Source: Lytechinus pictus (lineage: Eukaryota > Echinodermata > Echinoidea > Temnopleuroida > Toxopneustidae). Taken from it: a stretch of 64,000 bases of DNA. The notes beneath the pieces are model-generated. The model made no database searches. It saw nothing but the letters and a program-made list of their open reading frames with translations, and was not told the origin of the DNA. Numbering within the stretch: the stretch's first letter is position 1; each line of letters opens with the position of its first letter. The translations under genes were made by a program, and so were the position numbers. Shown here one piece after another: positions 57,166-64,000 of the stretch. Where the stretch lies: positions 14,337,001-14,401,000 of the forward strand of contig NC_087253.1 in NCBI RefSeq assembly GCF_037042905.1. The letters run 5' to 3'.

Positions 57166-57802
57166 GTCTCACCTGCATCACGCGATTCAATATAGCAGCA
57201 GTGCTGACTTGAAAACTACTATAACTCGCACAAGATGTCCAGTGATACTTGGTTACTCTTATGTCCACGTTTTATAAACTAGACCAATACACTTTACAGA
57301 GATATGATGGTAATTCAACAAATACCCCCAACATGGCCAAAGTTCATTGTCCTTAACATGACCTTTGACCTTGGTCATGTGACCTGAACTGCGCACAGGA
57401 TGTTTAGTGATACTTGATTACTCTTATGTCCAGGTTTTATGAACTAGACCAATATACTTTCAAAGTTATGATGGTAATTCAACAAATATCCCCAATTTAG
57501 CCAAATTTCAATGACCTTTGACCTTAATCATGTGACCTGAAACTTGCACAGGATGTTTAGTGATACTTGATTACTATTATGTCCAAGTTTCATGAATCAG
57601 ATCCATAAACTTTCAAAGTTATGATGGTAATTCAACAGATACCCCCAATTTGGCCAAAGTTCATTGACCCTAAATGACCTTTGACCTTGGTCATGTGACG
57701 TGAAACTCATGCAGAATGTTCAGTGATGCTTGATTAACCTTACCTTGACGCCGCCGCCGGAAAAGAGGCGCCTATAGTCTCACTCTGCTATGCAGGTGAG
57801 AC
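57166..57802. mobile_element. GTCTCACCTGCA-ended repeat with three DR1 motifs
   Basis: The ends GTCTCACCTGCAT and ATGCAGGTGAGAC are complementary. Inside, a ~155-165-bp tandem unit repeats about 3.5 times (CAGTGATACTTG, ATGTCCANGTTT, ATGATGGTAATTCAACA). Three units contain TGACCTTTGACCT exactly, at 57359, 57522 and 57675, each followed by T(T/A)(G/A)TCATGTGAC. Confidence 0.85.
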
Positions 57803-57989
57803 AAAAACCTGATTAATATATTGCATTGTTAAGATTCCACACGGAACAACTATTTGTATTTCAGTGATTACATACAGAGGACATTTATATAAAGGGTATT
57901 TCATGTTGCAAAGTCAGGAAATGGCCTTGCAACATTCAATGTGGTCCACGTCACTTTGAGTGAACCCTAGAACTTGCAAGAGCGACTGG

Positions 57990-58424
57990 AGAGTCACAAA
58001 GACTTAAGTGTGACTTCAGGGCCCCATCTTACAAAGAATTACGTTTGATCCAATCAATTGTAACTCTATGGAAATCCATCAGTGTCAGAATTTTTTTCTA
58101 TAGGAAATTTGCAAACTGTCCTTTGTAAACAAAGGCGAACACACCACATTGTAAAGAAAACGATTAATTTATCAATTATACTTCATATCTGGAAAACATT
58201 TTGAACATACATTTTAAATGTTGATGTTGCAGGCTGTCCATAGTTGTGGTTGATCGGATCAATCACAACTCTTTGTAAGACGGGACCCAGTATGCGCATT
58301 GACATTAAAAAGTGTCAATACGCACATGACATTTAGCGAGCAATCTTATTGCAGCACTGTATTTTATCTAGCAATGCAACTGAGAATTTAAGTCACACTT
58401 ACATCTTTGTGAAACACCCCCGGT
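57990..58424. mobile_element. TIR element (CACAAAGA..TAAGTGTGACTT ends) hosting a nested MITE
   Basis: Left TCACAAAGACTTAAGTGTGACTTC, right complement TCACAAAGATGTAAGTGTGACTTA. The MITE at 58019-58288 is nested immediately inside the left end. Confidence 0.55.
58019..58288. mobile_element. GGGNCCCATCTTACAAAG MITE, copy 1
   Basis: Left GGCCCCATCTTACAAAGAAT, right complement GGTCCCGTCTTACAAAGAGT. GATCCNATCAAT motifs at both ends. Confidence 0.85.
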
Positions 58425-59424
58425 TCCGTTATTACTTTGAATATCAAAACACAGTTTTAAACAGAAATATGGGGCAATATAAATGCTGTGGATCATCATC
58501 TTCAATTCAATGCTCATTTAATTCAAAGGAAAAGCATTGCTACTATGTCAGAAATATGACTTGCGGAATGGTTTTGAAAGTAGGGGGGGGGGGGGCTGAC
58601 CAGGCAAAAAATCACAAGTGGTAATTTTTACATTTTTGTACAGGGTTTTAGAAAAATAGGAGGGGGAGCCTCTATGGAACATGTATGAAACCTTAAAATT
58701 AATTATTATTGGAGCAAAGTAACATTACCTCGCTCATCAAAAGCAAAACGACATCTAAATGAACATTCATCATGACATTATGAATAATGTCAGCATAAAC
58801 ATTGCGGATTTCATTGCTCTGACTCCATGAAATAACCCATTCTTAAATTCTTAGGAGCATAGCAAAGCTATAAACCCCCTATGCACACAACATTATATTA
58901 TTCTACTTTTCTACAGATTTTGAATTAAAAATATAATGGGTTTCCACCACTTCACCTGGCAGCCATTTTGGATTAGGCCAAAATGGCAAACCCAGAGGGC
59001 ATCCTTCAATATCGTAATAATATGTCATGGTCGGCATCTAAGCCAAATTTGGTGCTTTTAGAAGAATCTAAACCAAAGCACAGCCCCCACTATCCAATAC
59101 CTCAAATGATATGCACTTTATATAGGTCTCTAGCTTCAATTCCTGAACCGAGCAGTTTGTTGGGGGGGGGGGCAAAATGACTTAAAGCCTAGATGATATC
59201 AATTTTTCCCCCTTTAGATGATAGGATTAAAGGGTTATATGAACCTGTCAAGTTCTCCCTAATCCATTTTGGTGCCGTTTCAAATAAGATATATAAAGGA
59301 GTATCACAAAGTGAAACTATGATCATCCTGTATTAAAGCTCATACATACTAGTAATCACCACATGTAGGGTCTCCCAAGAATTCATCGGGCAGACATTAA
59401 GGGGGGGGGGGGACCTTCAAGCAT

Positions 59425-59635
59425 CTGCTACACAGCATTGACCTGGGCACCAGAAGGGAAAAGGAATAGGGGCAGGCCCAAAACAACTTGGCGACGAACA
59501 GTGGACATATAGAAAGGACCCTGGCAGGATGGAGGTCGTGGACAGAAGCCAGAGCTGTGGCCTCTGATAGGCAAAGGTGGAGATGTTCCGTGGAGACCCT
59601 AGGCATCTGGAGGATAGGTAACAGGTAGGTAAATC
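59425..59635 (+). pseudogene. LINE C-terminal fragment
   Basis: The translation includes GKRNRGRPKTTWRRTVD and, after a frameshift, SDRQRWRCSVETL. This is the conserved C-terminal end of a widespread invertebrate non-LTR element (RPxxTWRRT ... DRxxWR). It is truncated to about 200 bp at the 3' end. Confidence 0.7.
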
Positions 59636-59700
59636 ACCACATGGATTTATTCGTACTCTGATGCTAGCTCTATGATGAGGCTGTCAGATGCTGTCCACCG

Positions 59701-59754
59701 CTACTCGATCTTCACATCCACTCTGCATATTGGACACACTGGGTCTTGATTTTT
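59701..59754 (-). CDS. RING-H2 finger protein, terminal exon
   Basis: On the minus strand a TTGCCTTACAG acceptor is followed at 59754 by 17 codons and TAG (59703-59701). The codons encode KNQDPVCPICRVDVKIE: the last C-x2-C pair of a RING finger and the protein C-terminus. The exon joins in phase 0 to the donor at 62000, so the two exons complete a RING-H2 domain with correct spacing. The intron (59755-61999, 2245 bp) contains a LINE fragment and a SINE. There is no stop or frameshift. Confidence 0.88.
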   Translation of the reverse strand, partial: KNQDPVCPICRVDVKIE

Positions 59755-60029
59755 CTGTAAGGCAACAATACAGAACCAATGATTTACTACTGACCAAGAG
59801 TGGCTGACAATATTCAGGGATGTGAGTGGTTACAAATAAAAAGATCTGAAAAAAAGCTGAAGAGTGTTGAAAAAGTCTGAAATAAAAAGAGCTCCCATAC
59901 TTTTTGTACAGAGGAAGGCCAAAAATAAGCTGAAATTAAGCTGAAAATCAAAACAAAAAAATCTGAAATCAGATAAAAATCTGAACTCTCACACCCCTGA
60001 ATATTGAGCATTATCATCTATATTCAGTA

Positions 60030-60545
60030 TTTAGATATTCATCTAACTGCAGTATGCTCAGAATACAGCTGACAGGGTTTTAACTGGTACGTCAAAATAT
60101 CAAACACATTTCACCAATTCTCCAAAAGTTACATTGGTTGCCAATCCGGAAGCGTATAGAATTTAAAATACTTCTTCTCACTTGAAAAGTGTTAAATGGT
60201 TTGGCACCGAAATATCTACAAGACCTTGTCATGCCTTATACTCCAGCTCGTAGCCTAAGATCATCACACCAGCAACTTCTTAAGACTCCCAAGACACGTG
60301 TAGCAAATGGTGCGCGAGATTTCTCTGCCTCAGCACCTTCTCTCTGGAAACATTTGCCGTTAAAATTAAGAATTATACTATCACTGGAGACCTTCAAATC
60401 TAAACTGAAGTCTTATCTTTTCTAACAGTATTAGTTATTGGCACTTTGATACTCATCCAAACTTTCTCATTCTTTCTTTTCTTGTGCGCCTCGGAATAGA
60501 ATATTTCAAGATAGATGGCGCTATATAAATGCCTATTATTATTAT
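60030..60545 (+). pseudogene. CR1/L2-like LINE 3' end
   Basis: The frame at 60189-60425 encodes LNGLAPKYLQDLVMPYTP ... SAPSLWKHLPLKLR ... FKSKLKSYLF, the typical C-terminus of CR1/L2-like LINEs. Upstream LQYAQNTADR-like and HWLPIRKRIEFKI text is readable after frame changes. It ends GCGCTATATAAATGCC(TATT)n. It is 5'-truncated and lies antisense in the RING-H2 intron. Confidence 0.85.
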
Positions 60546-61179
60546 CATATAGAGCGTTTTAGTGGTGTATTAAAAACGCATATTTTGGTCTGCATCAATT
60601 GCCCGTGCAGTATCAGAGCGCATCCCTAAAAAGGACCGAAATCCAACGCATATACCATAGGTTCCTGTACAAAAATTGCTGTTGAATATGAGAGTGTATT
60701 CAACAGTCTTGTGCGCATGCGGGAATGTGTGAAATATACAACGCGTACAACAATGAAAGCAATGCGATGCGCAGCATAGAGTACAATGACACTCGATGAC
60801 GTCATAATAAACTACACATAAGTCGTATGTCAATGACCAAATTGATCCTAATGAACTGATAATGCCTCAATTTTAAGAGTGGTATGACTTGTTCAATCAA
60901 ATTTCTCTCTCTTTTTTGTTTGGGGGTGGGGTGGGATAGATGATAATAATTATATTGGATGGCTTATTTCATGGTATAACAAAAATATTCCACTTGTTAG
61001 GGCCAATATTCCACTCATCTGCGATTCATGGACTGTTTGCCCAAACTCTTGGAATATTTTTGGTGTTCCATTCTGAGCCATCCAATATAATATAATTATT
61101 ACACAAAGGAATCAATTAAAAAAATTTACAATAATTTGAAAATTTACTCATGAATTACAGGTAAAGGTGGTGACATTTT

Positions 61180-61369
61180 TCCTGATTGCTAACAAAGCAT
61201 GAATGCTTGCAAGCAAGTAACCAGAGGACCAATGGCTTATAAAGGTCCTCTCCAAGGGACCTGGTAATCAAGATTAATGCCTTACCAAAGGGCACTAGTA
61301 CATCAAGTGAACCTGTGTCACCGAAATTCAAAATCCCCGCTCTACCAGCAGAGCTATCGCGCCTCCACA
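61180..61369 (-). mobile_element. tRNA-derived SINE, first family, minus strand
   Basis: The complement reads GGCGCGATAGCTCTGCTGG, a damaged B-box region, then CTAGTGCCCTTTGGTAAGGC and CCTTGGAGAGGACC. Same family as 28484. It lies in the RING-H2 intron in the sense orientation of that gene. Confidence 0.85.
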
Positions 61370-61707
61370 ATAATAATAATAGCCCACTGCAAATTGTAGT
61401 TATCATTTTCAATAGAAATGGAACCAATATTGTAATCGATGCTTCAATATCATGGTATTATTATATTATCATCATATCATGCAGCCCTGGTTTCAACAAA
61501 CCAAGTATCTGCACCCACAACCTACATGTAGCTTGACTGTCTTTCATCAGGGGAGAATTTCATGAAACAAAATTCATAGACAACTGTTATAAGCTACTAA
61601 AATCCTTGCACCTGATTGGTTGAGAGGGAATTATTCCGTGAAACCACCAAATAAACTCTTCACAAAACCCTCCCCAGCAGAATGTTTACTCACTATGGTT
61701 TTATTTC

Positions 61708-61953
61708 TACACTGCAAAATACACCGGTATTAGTTTAACACCGGCCAGTGATCTATATCAGAAAACATAACAATAGTGCTGTAAACAACACCGGTTTAGA
61801 ATCAAACCGATGGTGTTCTAACACTAATTGGTGTTGCTTAAATGCCTATCTGGTGTTAGCCTAACGCCAGTCTGGTGCTGTCTCAACCCTTTGGTGTTTT
61901 CCGATATAGAAACCAGGCTGGTGTCCAATTCACACCGGCTTTTTTACAATGTA
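61708..61953. mobile_element. CACTGCAAAA MITE with internal ACACCGG repeats, copy 2
   Basis: TA then CACTGCAAAATACACCGG, ending CCGGCTTTTTTACAATG then TA. The GGTGTT/AACACC motifs inside are more diverged than in the copy at 43112. It lies in the RING-H2 intron, about 45 bp from the splice donor. Confidence 0.85.
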
Positions 61954-61999
61954 TGGTTTGATTTTTTTCTTAATGAGGCGGCTTTATACTACAGCTTAC

Positions 62000-62227
62000 C
62001 TTCAACCACATGTCGATGCAATTCTTATGGTAGCCATGGAAACAGGGCAGCCTCCGGAGCTCCGCCCCTTCCTCGTAATCATCCATACAGATGGGACAAG
62101 AGTTCTCCTCCTGAGAGCCCGAGTGCTGGTCCTTGGCAAACTTGAAGGTTGGAAGCCTGTCTATCGAGGCCTGGTTGAGCCGCTTGTCAACGGCCGGTCC
62201 AAGATTTTCCGCGAGCTGGAGGAGGGC
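62000..62227 (-). CDS. RING-H2 finger protein, penultimate exon
   Basis: On the minus strand a pyrimidine-rich acceptor ending GCAATACAG is followed at 62227 by 76 complete codons. The exon ends AAG at 62000, directly followed by a GTAAGC donor (both phase 0). The first ~40 residues (AENLGPAVDKRLNQASIDRL ...) precede the RING. CPICMDDYEEGAELRRLPC, then FHGYHKNC and IDMWLK, supply six of the eight zinc ligands in RING-H2 order (C-x2-C, C-x-H-x2-H-x2-C). The last pair is in the exon at 59701. RING-H2 proteins are mostly E3 ubiquitin ligases; the substrate and exact family cannot be told from this. No ATG heads the exon, so earlier exons lie beyond 62227 and probably beyond the window. GC content and intact splice sites set it apart from the repeats around it. 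Confidence 0.92.
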
Positions 62228-62931
62228 CTGTATTGCAGTGAAGAATGACAGGATGAGGTAATTTCATTGTTTCGAAATATGATTAGACATAGCATTCGGG
62301 AGGGTGTTAAGTGTGTTTAATAGGGTGTTGCAAGAAACTTGCGATCAACTGCAAGTCAAATTTGGGTCCAAGTATCAATCATAAGTCTGGCAATTAATTG
62401 AGTATCTGAATTATAAAAACGGCCCAAGTCTAATTTATGGCTAAATTGAGTTAAATATGGGAAATAGTTCCTCATCTTGTGTACAAATGATAAATCTGAA
62501 ATCATCTCAGAAATGCCTTAAATAAAGGAGGACAATCTGGTATGAGTGCAAGAAAAGCCAAAGTCCAGGACTTGGGCTTTTCTTACATACATATCATAGC
62601 GCCCTCTCTCATTACTTCTACTACTTTCTACAGAATTGTACCATGTATAGGAATGTAAGAATGACCCAAGTCCATATGTTTCTAAAAACGGCCCAAGTCC
62701 ACCGGATAAAAAGTCCCACCCACAAGTAACGTGAATACTAATGTTCATCAAAAATGTACACTGAAATATGTTTTATGATGTTCTGTGATGTCCTTTGGCA
62801 AAATATAAATATCCAGTTTTTTATTTATTTTCTCGAAATGACCTCCAATGGACTTAGGCCTTTTTTACATTCATATACTCAATTGCAAACATGTACTTGA
62901 TTGCTGAGGCCTGCATCATAAAACTTATTAA

Positions 62932-63776
62932 AGGGCTATTCCATAAAAGAATCAACCTTTTTGTACATCCTACCCCCATTTTTTCTCAAGTCTTACTTCA
63001 CTTCATAAACTGACCAAGTCATGTATGAGCGCCGATTGTACCAATATTATATAGAACAATTATTTGTTATATAATCATTATTTATTAAATAATAACTATT
63101 ATTTATATATAATTTACATTTTATTTGTAAATAATTACTATTATATAAAATAACATTTCTAATTATTTATATATAATTCCAAGTAATACTTCATTATTTG
63201 TAAATAATAATAGTTCGACATTCCATTATTTATAAATAATGAAAAACAAATAAAAATTATTTATAAATAATGAAAAAAAAATAATCATTATTTATAAATA
63301 ATGAAAAACAAATAATCATTATTTATAAATAATGAAAATCAAATAATCATTATTTATAAATAATGAAAAACAAATAATCATTATTTATATATAATGAAAA
63401 TCAAATAATCATTATTTATAAATAATGAAAAACAAATAATCATTATTTATAAATAATGGAATGTCGAACTATTATTATTTACAAATAATGAAGTATTACT
63501 TGGAATTATATATAAATAATTAGAAATGTTATTTTATATAATAGTAATTATTTACAAATAAAATGTAAATTATATATAAATAATAGTTATTATTTAATAA
63601 ATAATGATTATATAACAAATAATTGTTCTATATAATATTGGTACAATCGGCGCCTCATAGTCATGATCATTTGAGAGCATAACAGACTGTCAAAAGAACC
63701 AGAAATCAGAGACAGAAAATTTCATGAAGGACCCACATATATGGGGTCGGATGTACTTATTTTATGGAATTGCCCT
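62932..63776. mobile_element. Outer TIR element containing the large AT palindrome
   Basis: Left AGGGCTATTCCATAAAAGAA ... TTGTACATCC and right complement AGGGCAATTCCATAAAATAA-GTACATCC. The palindromic element at 63029 sits inside. Confidence 0.65.
63029..63653. mobile_element. 625-bp foldback palindrome, 213-bp identical arms
   Basis: The left arm 63029-63241 and the complement of the right arm 63441-63653 are identical over all 213 bases by my reading. The centre (63242-63440) has six to seven copies of a ~31-bp unit. Each carries the 18-bp palindrome CATTATTTATAAATAATG (some imperfect) and an AAAANCAAATAAT linker. The arms start GCGCCGATTGTACC. The element is almost entirely AT, with no ORF. 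Confidence 0.95.
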
Positions 63777-63899
63777 AGAATAACAAATTTGCAGTAATAG
63801 TTAAAAGCTACTGAAATCCTTCAATCTGATTGGCTGATGGTAAATGTGTTATAGAAATTGTGTATTTGTTATTAGTAGTCTTAATGAAATGAGGCCCAT

Positions 63900-64000
63900 G
63901 GTCCGTCTTACAAAGAGTTACGATTGATCCGATCAATCCCATTTCTATGGAAATCCATCATTGTCATAAAAAAAATTCTACAGGAAATTTAAGCAATGTC
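63900..64000. mobile_element. GGGNCCCATCTTACAAAG MITE, copy 2 (cut by window end)
   Basis: GTCCGTCTTACAAAGAGTTA, GATCCGATCAAT and TCTATGGAAATCCATCA match the left part of 58019-58288. The right end lies outside the window. Confidence 0.85.

Noticed and set aside
61828..62248. Plus-strand frames of 99-105 codons
   Set aside because: They are the antisense shadow of the RING-H2 exon and the neighbouring MITE.

Overview
The window is a repeat-dominated, AT-rich stretch of a metazoan nuclear genome. Several classes of evidence agree on this: spliced exons with GT/AG borders, tRNA-headed SINEs, CR1/L2-like and R2-type non-LTR retrotransposons, and a dense population of short TIR elements flanked by TTAA, TA, 8-bp or 9-bp duplications. 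The mix resembles echinoderm, and especially sea urchin, intergenic DNA. That taxonomic call is inference from repeat style, not from a diagnostic gene. Nothing prokaryotic or viral is seen.

Layout. 1-12830: a higher-order tandem array of three unit types in the order A-B-C-A-A-B-C-A-B-C-A', with a main period of about 3.43 kb. The A and B units differ by the presence or absence of two TIR-type insertions. 12900-15618: a TTAA-flanked 2.7-kb element filled with ~230-bp tandem repeats. 15620-25800: a segmental duplication (copy 1 about 15640-21065, copy 2 about 22110-24560, partial copy 24990-25790). Its copies can be compared to read off insertions, including a 3.3-kb foldback-like element with a perfect 8-bp duplication and an empty site in the paralogue. 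A RecQ-like helicase N-terminal fragment lies between the copies. 26200-37000: a 33-bp satellite, TTAA MITEs, a SINE, the 3' end of an R2-type retrotransposon with one nonsense codon, satellites built on a mirror-symmetric GC-rich core, and two hAT-like elements. 37950-45660: three non-LTR retrotransposon remnants broken by at least seven later insertions. 46782-47603: a host-like coding exon for a three-repeat QxW (beta-trefoil) protein with a C-terminal region suggestive of an aerolysin-type domain. 47700-59640: more TIR elements, a 1.6-kb long inverted repeat, and a repeat carrying three perfect DR1 nuclear-receptor motifs. 59701-62227 (minus strand): two exons that together complete a RING-H2 finger. 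This is the best-supported host gene in the window. 62930-63780: an element containing a 625-bp AT-rich palindrome with 213-bp identical arms.

The only host protein-coding content I can support is the RING-H2 gene (two 3' exons) and the QxW exon, plus a speculative short 5' exon at 37233. The remaining sequence with recognisable origin is mobile-element or satellite DNA, and many elements can be placed in relative order because they interrupt one another.
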